The notes under the pieces: generated by a model
What the model saw: the letters and a program-made list of their open reading frames with translations, nothing else
Told to the model about the DNA's origin: nothing
Database searches by the model: none
NCBI GenBank assembly: GCA_001695595.3
Contig: MBPM02000016.1
Span: 186,001 to 250,000, forward strand
Source: Plasmopara viticola
Lineage: Eukaryota; Oomycota; Peronosporomycetes; Peronosporales; Peronosporaceae
DNA length: 64,000 nucleotides
Direction: 5' to 3'
Program-made: the position numbers and the translations under genes
Shown: positions 24,115 to 37,072 of the stretch, one piece after another
Position numbering within the stretch: the first letter of the stretch is position 1
How the letters are laid out: the number at the start of each line of letters is the position of its first letter

Positions 24115-24715
24115 TTACTCTGATGGGCAGTCGCTCTTCTTTTGCGACAAGATGAGCGCCACGATCAAACCATACAAACCTAAAGCTTCCGCGAAAATCA
24201 GAATCAAAATCATGTTGACAAACAGCTTTTCCTGCTGGCCCACGGCGCGCACGCCCGCGTCGCCAACAACACCGATGGCCATGCCAGCGGCCAGTCCACT
24301 TAGTCCACAGCACAGACCCGCAGCCAAGTGAGCAAAGCCCGAGTATGAGCCATATTTGGGCGCGTTGCCGTTTGGTGGGTCAATCGAGCCCTGGATAATT
24401 ACTGCAACAATCAGACCGTAGATACCCAGCACACCGGCCATGACTACGGGAATGATGTTTCGCATCGCAAGCTCAGGTCGCATCACACCCATAGACGCGA
24501 TACCCACACCAGATTTGGCCGTGCCGTAAGCCGCTCCAAGGTCTGCAGTCGTAATAGCAACGACGACAAGTAAGCGACAAGCCAGCAAAAGACGCTAATT
24601 TGCGAATACTATAGCTCCAGTACGTACTTGCAAAGACGAGGGCAGATGCAACACCCATAAAGCCAAAGAAAGAGGCCGACGACGGACACACGTCTGCTAC
24701 AAGTTGGGCCAGCAT
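24115..24715 (-). CDS. V-type H+-ATPase 16 kDa proteolipid subunit c, copy 2
   Basis: The gene is complement(24115..24542, 24628..24715), also 171 residues with an 85 nt phase 1 intron at the identical position. The protein matches copy 1 throughout exon 2 after the junction and differs near the start (MLAQLV versus MIAQLV). The essential helix 4 glutamate is kept. Both copies are intact, so both may be expressed. The promoters are unrelated in sequence, so they could be regulated differently. Function is as for copy 1: the proton-translocating ring of the V-ATPase Vo sector. Confidence 0.95.
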
Positions 24716-27656
24716 ATTCCTTCTAAATTTGTTAAAGTTATTCTTGAGGCTTTGTTCTTAACGAGGTAACAAGGATCACAATAAAGAAACGACACAATAT
24801 ACGTTAGCTGTGAAAATAAGGAAAGCAGAGCGCTGCTGACAACACCGCGGGCGGCGTTAAAACTATACCAATATCTTACGCACCTGATAGGAATGTAGCG
24901 AAACTACCTTTTCCAGCCCCCTGGTGGACTTTTTCAACATAAATAGCAAGAGAGGTTTTATACAAGAAAAACCTTCCTGAAAGATCCGTTTCGGGAGTTT
25001 AGCAATAACGACCTAGTTGACTGCTTTGCCAAGGCGCAAAACCCATTCGGTTTATAGCAGCTCAAGTACTTTTGGAGAAAGCTACTCAGTCATTTATCAG
25101 CACTCCTGCGCAATCCTGTGATGCATAGAAAATTAAAAAAAAATAGTCTTGTGAATTTAAAGGAGCTTTTCTATTAGTTACGCCTTTGATTGTTGCTGCC
25201 AGGTTTGTTGGTTGTGTGGCCTCTGGAAGCGTGTGTCATTTGTTGCACCTGGTGCAGCAGATTGATTGTTGTTTCGTTGGCAAGCACAAATGCACTGATA
25301 AAGTCGTTAGCTGCCGGGCTCTATCGAATGCACTGGTGTTAAAGTGTTTGCGGTGAACGATATACTGGTTGGAGTGCTTCTATACTAGACTTGAAGCACT
25401 TCATGCCACCGACGACAAAATTGCATGCTTTGGCGCTATTGTGTTCTGACTGAATTTCGGTGAATTGGTTCAAAGCAGCAATGCAGTTTGATGCAAGATG
25501 GCTGTGCGAGTTTGGCGTCAAGATCAAATTCTGTCTTTGGGCTCGGTAGTCTTGTTTGAGTCGATTAAGTCTTGCTGGCTCATCGGTTTAAAAGCCGTCA
25601 TGCTTCTTGCGGCAAGGTCTTGCAATATATTATGGTAGTTAAATCATTTTTTCATCGTTCTTTTACAATAAAGCTTTTGGTCAGGTCTGTTTCACAAACT
25701 TTTCAATCCCAACACCCGGTACGAAAGGTGACACGTCGACACTTGCACGTTCTCAGTGTGCCGTAATATTATATTAGAACGTAAAGATGATCAGCTGGTT
25801 TGTTCGATCATTTACGACGGAAGAAATTCGGGACGTTACGTCTTTCACCTGCTAGGTGAACCAGATGTACGATTTGAATAACATTGAAAATCTACAAATA
25901 AAGCGTAAAGATTTCATACATTTAATCGACAAATCAAGCAGTCCAGAACCGACTTATGGGCACGAAGTGCCACAACCTCTCTTTTAAAAAGCGCGGATCG
26001 AGAAACTAGTTGCGGACCCGAACGCCGCCAAAAAACTATAAAGCTGAAACAACGTGCAAGTTTTGGTAAAGACGCCGAGGTTGGCATTGTTGCGGCTTGC
26101 CAATGCATGAGCCTCGTCCGCCAAACGCCGGTCGCGAACGACATCAAGGCGTGGTGCGCTTTCTGCACTACGCGGCACTGGGACATCGGACGTTTCTCTT
26201 CTGCTTGGTATGACGGGCGAATATCACTATACGAAGAAAAAAATTCTCGTGCAACAGCGTCACCAGAATAAAGCAGAATGCTTTGTGACGTGAAAGAAAT
26301 ACCCTTACTTAAAAAACTCTTGGGAGTATGAGGCACCAGTTCAGCAAGTATTTTTCACCTCGTAGACTTGCTTGGTTATCGTGATTAGCTTTTTTGGCAG
26401 GACCAAGCTTTATAGCTGAAAGCACGGGGGTCACAAGCAGAGCTTAACCCAAGGTTTCTGAAAACTGCTGCGAGAGCGATTTTTTACAGAAGCATAAATT
26501 TGGTTGCAGAATGGCATTCCGTATTTCAACGACGAGTCGATTGCCTAGCAAATTCGTTGTAGTTTGTCTTAGCTTATCGACTACGCTAAAGTTTTCGCGA
26601 AAGACAATACAAAACGACAGGTCCTTGTTTATTTGGAGTTAACGCTTATGCATTGTCCTCAGGCGCTCATAAGGTGTTAGTGTTACTGGTATAGCTTGCA
26701 TTGTTGGCATCAAATGTCCCCCGCCCTACTTCGTTATCAAGTGAGCCTTGCAGTTCGCATAGTGAGCTTTCTGTAAAGCCATTTACCTTGCTCTTAGAGC
26801 TGCGCGTTCCTCACACTAAGCGTCTGTAAAGGCCAAGGACCAATGCAATATGCTTGAGGTAGTCTCAAGGATAGCCACATCCGGGTCAAAGTATTGATCT
26901 GCTCCTTTGGACTACATCTCGATTTTTTGTGCCTAATAACGGTTAAGATTACGCTAAGCGACGGCAAGTATGACACGGAGAGACGAGCATGGAATATAAG
27001 GGGTGCACAAGAATTCATTAGTCGCCTGTGAGCATAGTTTGTGCGCCTTACCGATGTTCTTGAGGTACGTCTGGCGTGCCCAAAGTGTCATAAAGCGGAA
27101 ACTCGACTATGTAGATTGACAGGGGCAGGGGCCGAAGCCAGTACTAACGAATTAATGTTGACCACGGGGCAAATGTTAATAAACTTAGACAGAGGGCGAT
27201 TCTGATGAACGACACTGCTTTGTTCGTGAGCGACGATTCGTCGTTTTATCAAGTGTTTTTGCTGATTTTCCGCCCAGTACTCGGACAGTGCGAGCCTAGC
27301 TCGAATCTGACATTTTGTGTCATTCTCACGACCGCCTAATATAAGATCGGCTGATAAGGAACAAATATGTCCTTCGCCTTTGTGCGCAGTCAAATCATGA
27401 ATACATTGAGTGTAAACATCTTTGAGAGAAGATCCCATCCAGAAAAGCTCTTGATTCCCAAGCAAAAGTCATTAGCTGATATTTACCTTATCAAAAGCAT
27501 GTTTCACTCGGTAAGCGTAGCTGAGTGGTAAAAAGATTTGCCTCAAGTAACACCTCAGCTCACCCGAGGTCTTAATTCAGGTCCGAGCGAAAGTGCCATT
27601 GCGCGTGTTCATCCGTCGAGCTAAGAGACAATTTCTCTTGCTTCGTCCACAATATC
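24716..27656. other. Gene-poor region
   Basis: About 2.9 kb with only short frames. Minus-strand frames at 25914-26336, 25984-26178 and 27088-27465 were read in full and showed no recognisable domain. A tRNA A-box-like string (TAGCTGAGTGG) near 27523 has no convincing B box. The region resembles decayed repeat sequence. Confidence 0.45.
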
Positions 27657-28321
27657 ATGACTGTTGTGACCGCTGTGACTCAGAGCGAGGTATGTTCGTT
27701 TTCCTTTCTTTCAAGACCCCACGCTCATCATGAGTGGTGTTAAATTGAGCGAGTCCTCCTTCTTAGTCGCCCACGTCACCGGCACAAACGACCTCGGTAA
27801 CCTTTTTTAATGACAATCTATCAGAGCGATCTCAAATTGGAGAACGCATCCAGACGCGCACTAATATTTACGGCCTATGCAACCAAATGTTTTTCTTTAA
27901 GGCCAATGTGTGCCTAGAGTCAAGAGAGCTAGCTTCTCCATCTTACTACCCCGAATTCGCTAGTTTCCACTCTTTATACAGTCAATTATCTCCAAAGACT
28001 AAGGTGGAGTTTACCTAGTGCTACTTAATACAGCAAGGCTTCCATAAATATCAACTTGAGTTCCGGGATCCAACAACTGGTACTGATATGATTATGTGCC
28101 TGACTACGAGAGTAATTCCTAATCTGAATACCAAGAATTTATCTAATGTTATTTTTTTATATGCAAGCAGACTAACCACTAGTGTTATAGAGTGCATTAC
28201 GGAGCACGTCCCACAAAGAAGGCATCGAAGCCGATATTTTAACGAGCGACCATGGACAATTCTTGGTCTTTACAGGATCGCTCGATTTAAGATCACCGAC
28301 ATTAGAAGACAAGTCCTTTGA
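27657..28321 (+). pseudogene. Unrecognised two-exon gene with one in-frame stop
   Basis: Exon 1 (27657..27689) begins at an ATG and encodes MTVVTAVTQSE. A 77 nt intron (27690-27766) starts GTATGT and ends TTCTTAG after a pyrimidine-rich stretch. Exon 2 (27767..28321) stays in one frame for 185 codons except for a TAG at 28016-28018. The translated text looks protein-like on both sides of the TAG, for example NIYGLCNQMFFFKANVCLES before it and QGFHKYQLEFRDPTTGTDM after it. I do not recognise the family. The TAG could be a real nonsense mutation, a base error, or the true end of a 94-residue protein. It lies about 160 bp upstream of POLD3 in the same direction. Confidence 0.42.
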
Positions 28322-28481
28322 TTACTTGAGAATAATTATATCAACCAGCTTCTTAGTCATCCTTGCTAATGCAAGCATGGCGTCGTGATCTAATAACGTT
28401 AATCAACATGTTGTCCCTCCAGTTTGAAGCAGCTCATATTCTATCAATAACTTGTTTAATTAAATTCTTGACGCATTTTTG

Positions 28482-29803
28482 ATGTTTGGAACACCACAGG
28501 TACAGCGTACCACCCACTTCTTGCATTATTGTTATATATTTTGGCGGGAAGGATGAGAGCTGCTTGGAAGAGATCTCTTCGACGGTGCTAGACGCGGGCG
28601 AGCCCATTTCTTACCGCACACTCAGCATTCGCTCACAGCTTCCTATCTCTGTCAGTACTGAGGCACTAGCCCAATTTGCTGCCGACAATGAAAGCGTCCA
28701 AGTTCTCCAGCTGCTGATCAAGCGCATGGCCGTCGACAATGATGACAATGAATCAGAAACGGCGGCGGCCAAGCGTGACCCAAGAGCTCGCGTCTTATCG
28801 CTTGCCACTGGCTGTGTCGAAAAGACCGAAGACTTACATTGCCAGCAAGTGTACGCGCTTTACAACAAAACAAATCCTGAAGCAGACGACGCTGTCCAGA
28901 AGGCCGTTGTGGCGACGACGTGCTGGGTGCAAGAACGCCAGGCACGCAATCAAGTGCTGGGTAGCGTCGCCAAGCACGATCTTCTTTCTGCAGCAGCCAA
29001 GGCGCTGTACGCGAGCAATATCAAATGCAGCGAGGCGACAACGCGTCAGAGCGTGGGAGACCAAGGCGAAGAGACGAGCTCAGCTTTTGACGCCTTAAAT
29101 GCGTCAGCTACAAAGAAACCGTTTTGCCTGCCTCGATTTTTAAAAAGAATGATAGCACGGGATCGATCAAGACGAGTTGCTCGAGTAAGAATGGTGGTGA
29201 TACGACAAAGCACCCGCCTCAGTCGAAGAAGTTGGATATGAGTAACGTGCTTACGGTCGACAGTGATGACGATGAAGATGACGAGACGGATGCCCCTGTC
29301 TTTGTGAAGAAGAGCACGACGAACAAGCGGATCATTAGTGACGATGAGGATGAAGAGGAGGAACGAGTAACACTTCAAAAGTCGGCAATCGCGTGCCCAA
29401 GAGTCGGAATGTGAAGCGAAAGCTGAACGCGTCGCCTGCTGGGACAAAAAAGGTAACTTCAACTGAGGAAGTAGAAGAGGAGGCTCGAACAAAGCAGCGT
29501 GCAGAGTCGGAAGGTGAAGACGACAAGGCTGCAGAGGAACCTGTTGTCGCAACAAAGCGACAGGTACTCGTCTCGAAAACTCGTATCAATGAGCAGGGCT
29601 ACATGGTTACGGAAAAGTCGTATCAGGAGGTCGAATTGACTCCGGAAGAGATAGAGGAGGAGCAGAAAGCTCGAAAGAAGAAAGGGGAGGAAATGAAGAA
29701 GAAAGCTGCTGCGCAAAAGGTCGCAAATGCCAAAAATGAGGCTACAAAGCAAAGTGGGTCGTCGAAACAGCGCGATTTGCGCTCTTTTTTCTCAGCCAAG
29801 TAA
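28482..29803 (+). CDS. POLD3: DNA polymerase delta subunit 3 (POLD3/Cdc27), frameshifted
   Basis: The reading frame starts with a winged-helix-like N-terminus (ISYRTLSIRSQLPISVSTEA), passes through a long acidic and Lys-rich middle, and ends in a canonical PCNA-interacting peptide, QRDLRSFF, right before the stop. That combination is diagnostic of the Pol delta p66/Cdc27 subunit, which tethers the polymerase to PCNA. The gene is not open in one frame: it moves frame near 29112-29135 and again near 29375-29395. Each move equals one missing base, and coding content continues without a gap. The N-terminus is uncertain: ATG 28482 followed by a 52 nt intron (28500-28551) joins MFGTPQ to DESCLEEI, but the acceptor is weak. 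Convergent with RUVBL2. Confidence 0.72.
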
Positions 29804-29928
29804 ACTTTCAACAACTCATGCGTAAAAGCAATGGAAATAGCTGCCGTTTGGCGTGGAAAAGCATTGTTATAGATCACAATGGCACTGGATAGCGGGGCGT
29901 CCGTCTTGGCTTTCGATCATGCTTTCCT

Positions 29929-31567
<1,639 letters not shown>

Positions 31568-31892
31568 TTATAAATTGTAAATAAATGAGTGGTGAATTAC
31601 CTGGCAGGTTTAATACATCAGCTAGTGATAGTGACCAATATATCGACAATCTGACCGGCGGCATTGGTTTCATCAGCCCTTGTCGGTCACAGCGACACAT
31701 TGGCGATAAAAGCATTTAGAAGTTGAACTTCTGTCTGGAGCTTCATCGGTAAATCTTGGATGAACTCACGCATCTTAATTGATTCAGAGAAGCACTTTTC
31801 GTACTTCATCCAGACCGCCACAAAGCACGAGTCGATATTTTCAGCCTTACGGTTCAAGTTGCGCATGAATCAATTTGACTGCCATAAGATAC

Positions 31893-33351
31893 TCGACAAT
31901 CCACCGCGGAACATTACTCGTAAGGAACAAATGTTGGCAAACTTGAGTATGTCTCCCAAATTACTGTAAGCTTAAAACATTAAGAGTAGGTACATCGAAA
32001 ATCGCTCGGTAACATGATGCGAAGAGTTGGCATTTTAATGACGCCCAGATCTGCCTAAGCAAGCATGAAAAGCAAGTTATGCTCGATGATTGTGCGCACA
32101 GAAGAACAGTAATATTTACATGAGCTCACGTAGGACTGGCGTCTCAGAACTGCTCTATTAAGTATGAACGACTTCTTTATTTTGATGTTGATCAACTCTC
32201 AGGAAGAAATACAATATCAATATTTCTCACGCAGTTAACGCTAAATGGTTTATTCAGTCCATTTAAAAGTGCGCTTTATTGTGAGGTAATCGCGACTCGA
32301 ATCGCTTGGAAAATGTGACATTACAGCTTCTATGGTGGAAGACTGTTACAAGAGTCGTCACGAAAAAGACTCCTCAATAAAAATCAATTTCTTGGCTGGT
32401 TGGGTAAAAAGCCACACGTCGCTCCTCGTAGCCAAGTTAAGCGTGGTTTGCTCGCCGCGAAGCCAATTCTTTAGCATTATTGTCGATCCCTCCCACCGAC
32501 TGATTCGCACTTCATCAACCGGTAAAGCTTCTATGCCGCTCCAGTCGACGCTTCCTCTATTTTGCTGAAAAAATGATTTTATGTCTACTTCTAGGGTTTC
32601 ATCTTGAATGGAGGAAGGAAAATTATCCAGAATTTAAGGTTTCAAAAAGCCTCATGCTTCGGCTTAAAATCGATTTGTGCATGTTATCGTTGCGATCGAT
32701 GAAGAAGGGGTAAAAACATTAGACTTTGAAATGTGGAGACATTTGCTCGTTTATATACAATACAAGTTCAGTTTCAACGAAAATCCGACAGGGCGGCTAC
32801 ATACAAGAGATCAAGCGCACCCAGAGTAAAATCGAATATGCCGAACGATATCTCTATACGTCTTAAGAAAACAAACATACGAAGGATTGCTGTAAGGCTT
32901 ACGAATGCAATGCCAGAAACTCGAATAAACTTTTAACTGTTGTTTGCAGTCTCGCGGAACTCGATACCTTAATGAACTGTTGACTGTGGAGCAAATGCCG
33001 CAACTTTTTTGGCTGCATTTTTGCCTCTTACCTCGATATATCTCGAGCGACATTGATGCAAGAACGTTGCGAACTCTTGATGTTTAATGTATTGCTCAGG
33101 TTCCACATCGCGTCCATTCTGCAAGTGTTGTTACTGCTTTCTTTGAGCATAGTCATCAAGTATAGATTTGCTACCCATGCTTGCTAGGATAGAACTGGGC
33201 ATCGTTAACGTTTGGTTTATTGATGACTCTTCGTGTTACGATTCTAAGCGACTTTAAGTGTACCTCCTGCCGATAATGTAAAGGTGTGCAGGGTCAATAA
33301 AGCATACTCAAGTATGCTCCTCCTGAGCAGTGTTCCGCGGTGGATTGTCGA
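31893..33351. repeat. Widely spaced inverted repeat
   Basis: A 21 bp string at 31893-31913 (containing ACAATCCACCGCGGAAC) recurs exactly, inverted, at 33331-33351. A second shared block, ACTTGAGTATG at 31941-31951, lies on the inner side of the left arm and recurs inverted at 33303-33313. The arms resemble the ends of a degraded mobile element with about 1.4 kb between their outer ends. No transposase frame is visible between them. Confidence 0.6.
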
Positions 33352-34508
33352 ATTTTTGCTGGCAGTGACTTGGACAACGTTAGCGCGTGCTCTTGACAAA
33401 ATACGTAAAGAGCTATTTATATCAATTAAACTTCCGCAGCCCTTTAATTGGCATTTTTATTGTACATTAACGACTTGTTCAAAGAATTGCCCGATCCAAC
33501 GAGCACTTTAAGTGGTCAAGACTTTCGGATTCCTCTATAAACTTGCTAGAATCGTCCTTGGCTATGTCCAAGCTCATTATGCGCTGTCGCAGAGTGTCGT
33601 ATTGAGATCTGATGCAACGACAACCGATGTTAACAAAGCTTTTTTTGTGATAGTTTTGATGTATATGGGAAAGATAGCGGGCGCAACAATGCTCGACATT
33701 GATCCGCGGCATTGTCAAGGATTTTTTTCTATACAGTGCGAATCAATGCGTTGTTGGTGATTCAGCACTCGACTACGACGCTCAGACTTTTTTTGCCTGA
33801 CGCGCAGATGTCTATTGAAGCGTGTGCAATCCTTGGTAAGGTTGGTCCGTCAGAAGTGGCTCGGTGTGCGTGTCCGCTTGATGCGTTTATTACCTCAACT
33901 TCTTGTCTCATTCTATAGAAATGGAAGCGTTTGACTGATCGAGCGAAGCTAATGTCGATGTTTTTTTGCTCTGGAAGATGCTGCGACTGGCATAATTACT
34001 GGGTTTGTAAATTAGCAAAAACGACAGCTCGGCAGGTTTCAGCCAAGTCACGCCGGAAATATCGAGGCTTGACCAGACATTTTGCCGCGATTGTTGGGGA
34101 GTCGTTGACTGTGTTTCGCCGTTAAATTTGGTGATGTTCGTGATAATAAACGGTTGTTTAAATTTAGCTGAGCCATGGCAGATCCTTACCATGGCACTTT
34201 GAAATATCATCCAGCAGGATTGTCGGCCATCTCTATCAGTTCGGCCTGCAAACCTGCGCTTGAGACTGATTTCAAGACGCTGCGGGAAAGTGTATTAAGT
34301 TGTAGAGCATATTCGAGATAGCGGGGAGAATTGAGTGGGGATAATTCCACTTCAATTGTATTATAAACGTAAAGCTTTAGTTGTCTAGATTAATAACCCG
34401 ATTGCAGAGCTTTCATCCCATCTTGCTCTTGTTTTCCTTACGATTCGCACTTCTTCGATGTATCTGTTTTAATGTTCACGACACTGTTATTTGTTTGTTA
34501 TGCGGTAG

Positions 34509-34766
34509 GCATTGAGATGCTTCAAAGCTTCACGATTAAATACCGGTGGCGGATCTGCTCGCGCTGTGCGATTGATCGTAAGCTTTGTGATTGCGTACAC
34601 TTGCTACTATTTCATTGTGTTGTACAAGTTGAGTCTACAGGAACGGGTGGTGCTTGTCAAGTCATTTTGTATAACCATGATCGTTTTGTACTTAAGCTTA
34701 ATCCTATTGTGGCCACTGATGCGGTCGATAGCCGTGTGGCCGTACACTTTCACTCCTATATTTTAG
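34509..34766 (+). pseudogene. Possible terminal exon of a small membrane protein
   Basis: After a plausible acceptor (pyrimidine-rich, ending GGTAG at 34508) an open frame of 85 codons encodes a basic start (LRCFKASRLNTGGGSARAVR). Two strongly hydrophobic helices follow (about residues 22-40 and 50-70), then a stop. There is no ATG in the frame and I found no convincing upstream exon. It may be a gene fragment or a chance frame. Confidence 0.28.
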
Positions 34767-35576
34767 TGTGCGAAAATGGATAAATATAAAAAATTGTCTG
34801 TTAGTGACCATAAAGCGTTCTGTCGATAGCATTGTTCTAACGAGTTTAACTAGGCAAAGCGTAATCTATTTTGTACTACTCCGCATATGAACCGATGCTG
34901 TGTTATTCGAAGAATAGACCAAAATATACGAACTTGATCAAATATATGTGACACACTAACGAAAGCCTGCCGCAACAGCGCTGCAACGTGTCCAAATAAT
35001 ATAGAAATCAGCAAGGAATTGCGTCAAATTTGAGACGAATATATTGATAGTATCAAAGGTAACTATTGTGATTCGTAAACTGAAAAATGTTAATAATACT
35101 CATTATTTCGTAGTTGTTTTTTGCAATTATATAAAAACCGGAGTAATTGTTTTATCCCAAAAAAGGTGATCCGCGAAGTCGCAATCATTGCAGCACAAAA
35201 AACTATATGATTTGTTTTGGTCCTATGTCAATGTCTGATTCATTCTTAGCACCACCACATACTGAACAAGCATCTAACTTTGTTTGAACGTGATTGAATA
35301 TCTGTGCACTACCTTCTTTGGCGAAAGAATGTCAGATATTAGCGATTTAAGGGCTAAGGCTTCATATTAGAGTTGTCCTCTTTCCTAAATTACCTGAACA
35401 CAGAATCGAGCAAAACGACGCATCTTTCTTTGTGAAATTTGCCTTGAGCTGCTATTTCTCATTACACATACAGCAAAGAATCGATGCATGTAGTTGCGTA
35501 AAAACCTTTGTTTGTTGTCGTAGAGCAAAAATTATAATACCGTGTACTGCAACGCTTTCAAGTGCCCACGCGGACA

Positions 35577-35577
35577 A

Positions 35578-35610
<33 letters not shown>

Positions 35611-35611
35611 T
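35577..35611. repeat. (TTA)n microsatellite
   Basis: About eleven ATT/TTA triplets in a row are seen directly, some 60 bp before the first LINE-derivative insertion. Confidence 0.95.
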
Positions 35612-35673
35612 TATCGGTGAAACCGCAAAAAATTAAGTGCAAAAGCATGCTTAGCACCTAGCTTGTCAATCTT

Positions 35674-36001
35674 CAGCTTGGAAAAGGTTGGGAGGACGCC
35701 CTCCTTCCAAGCGCGGGGGCTAAATGCTCGCGCGCTTCGGGCAGGTGCTCTCGGGCATCTGCAGGTTTCTAATGAGTCTCATCCCTCGACGCGACGGTCT
35801 CCAGCACCGGGCGCCACCTGGGCTCTTACCAAGTCAGAGCTAAACAAAATAATGGAAGACCCTCACGACCTCGGTGCTGGCTGCACTGCCCGCCGAACGA
35901 GACCCGACGTATGCGGACACCACTCTATGCCGTGGACTAGCCAGACTGAGCCTAGCACGTGCATAACTTGGCAACGCGATAACGTAATACATTACACTAC
36001 A
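35674..36001 (+). mobile_element. Non-autonomous LINE derivative, copy A
   Basis: A 328 bp insertion flanked by an 11 bp target-site duplication, TTGTCAATCTT, at 35663-35673 and 36002-36012. It holds a 5' block shared with the longer copy C (GGTTGGG...GACGCGACGGTCTCCAGCACC). This is joined directly to a short piece of the reverse transcriptase C-terminal region (ACCTGGGCTCTTACCAAG) and then to the 3' terminal block (TCGGTGCTGGCTGCACTGCC), ending in a TACAT/TACAC tail. The internal parts of the parent element are deleted. Confidence 0.85.
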
Positions 36002-36111
36002 TTGTCAATCTTTATTAAAATGACGTTACCTGCATTGTGGTGTTTTGGCAAAAGTTATAGTGCTAAATTTAAAAAACTCACCACCTGTACGACCTTCCTT
36101 ACCTCAATCTT

Positions 36112-36384
36112 CTACACACTGTCTTTGTCGTCAAAATCAAACAGCATTATTAGACCATACTCACTGATAAGCGGGCCATATATCTTTCGCGCGTCATAAT
36201 CTTTGGTCGGTCGGCTGCTTTTAATTCCTCTTGCCTCGCTGCCTTCTCGACATCCTTTCTTCTTCAACTTTGAATCTTTCAAATGCTGTTCCACAAGTTC
36301 AAGTAAAACACTTGCTGGGACCATTGTCGCTTCACCTGGAGCAACTTTACAACGTCTCGCGTTATTTTTGTCGCACCCGTCCAC
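36112..36384 (-). CDS. Hypothetical protein fragment between LINE copies
   Basis: This is an open frame of 90 codons on the minus strand with no ATG at its first codon. The text is regular and protein-like: VPASVLLELVEQHLKDSKL, then a basic linker, then RKIYGPLISEYGLIMLFDFD, then the stop. I do not recognise it. A first ATG in the frame gives about 70 residues. It sits between LINE copies A and B, which suggests a gene remnant isolated by insertions, but a short intact gene is possible. Confidence 0.33.
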   Translation of the reverse strand: MDGCDKNNARRCKVAPGEATMVPASVLLELVEQHLKDSKLKKKGCREGSEARGIKSSRPTKDYDARKIYGPLISEYGLIMLFDFDDKDSV

Positions 36385-36493
36385 TGCACAAAAAACACGG
36401 CATTTACGCTGTCTGCTTAATTGTGTCTAGTCCATGTCTTTCCATAATCGACGTATACCAATAAATTGATTTGGAGGTTACTACAAAAGTATC

Positions 36494-36820
36494 TTTTCGG
36501 AAAAGGTTGGGGTGACGCCATCCTTCAAAGCGCGGGGGCTAAATGCTCGCGCGCTTCGGGCAGGTGCTCTCGGGCATCTGCAGGTCTCTAACGAGTCTCA
36601 CCCTCGACGCGACGGTTTCCAGCACCAGGGCGCCACCTGGGCTCTTACCAAGTCAGAACTACACAAAATAATGGAAGACCCTGACGGCCTCGGTGCTGGC
36701 TGCACTGCCCGCCGAACGAGACCCAACGTATGCGGACACCACTCTATGCCGTGGACTAGCCATAGAGCCTAGCACGTGCATAACTTGGCAACGCGATAAC
36801 GTAATACAATACAATACAAT
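36494..36820 (+). mobile_element. Non-autonomous LINE derivative, copy B
   Basis: A 327 bp insertion flanked by an 11 bp target-site duplication, ACAAAAGTATC, at 36483-36493 and 36821-36831. Its internal structure is the same as copy A, with the same two deletion junctions (CCAGCACC joined to the ACCTGGGCTC block; GTCAGAACT joined to the AAGACCCT block). It therefore belongs to a subfamily that moved after the deletions arose. The 3' end is a TACAA repeat of about four units. Confidence 0.88.
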
Positions 36821-36931
36821 ACAAAAGTATCAGGACGCTATAAAAAGATGCATATGCCGGGCATACCGTAAAAGAATAGGTATTTCCGATTATTTGTAGG
36901 TATTAAATGAGACCTTATGTGGTTCAAGTGA

Positions 36932-37072
36932 ACTACACCTGGATCCACGCTGCCAAATGTCTCTGCACTAGCTGCCGCTCTTCCTTCTGCGCTGGACAAC
37001 GACGAAAGCCGGCGTCTGAATGCTGCTCCTGCACCTATTTACTCTGAAGAGTCGGAGAGCACGTTGTTGTAG
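36932..37072 (+). pseudogene. Fragment resembling an RxLR-type effector N-terminus
   Basis: An open frame of 46 codons after a TGA encodes an Ala/Leu-rich stretch (SALAAALPSALDNDESRRLN). RRLN is followed by an acidic SEESES and a stop. This order (hydrophobic or Ala-rich, RxLx, acidic) recalls RxLR leaders, but there is no ATG or full signal peptide. Downstream sequence to about 37350 contains a protein-like helical run (KLLEEAELQVVLQLQRKML) interrupted by stops. Probably a decayed gene; the effector identity is weak inference. Confidence 0.25.

Larger units (their letters stand above)
23294..24715. repeat. Inverted duplication of V-ATPase subunit c gene
   Basis: The two arms (23294-23894 and 24115-24715) are the two proteolipid genes in tail-to-tail orientation, separated by 220 bp. 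Similarity begins at the ATG and stops at the stop codon: sequences outside, on both sides, are unrelated. The 85 nt introns differ at 6 positions by my count, while the exons differ at fewer positions proportionally. Confidence 0.9.

Noticed and set aside
27510..27600. tRNA- or SINE-like A box (TAGCTGAGTGG)
   Set aside because: There is no convincing B box and no cloverleaf; the 3' half does not pair. Treated as chance or a very old tRNA-derived repeat.
29124..29803. Separate small genes at 29124 and 29393
   Set aside because: They continue the POLD3 protein in shifted frames, ending in its PCNA-binding motif, so they are parts of one gene.
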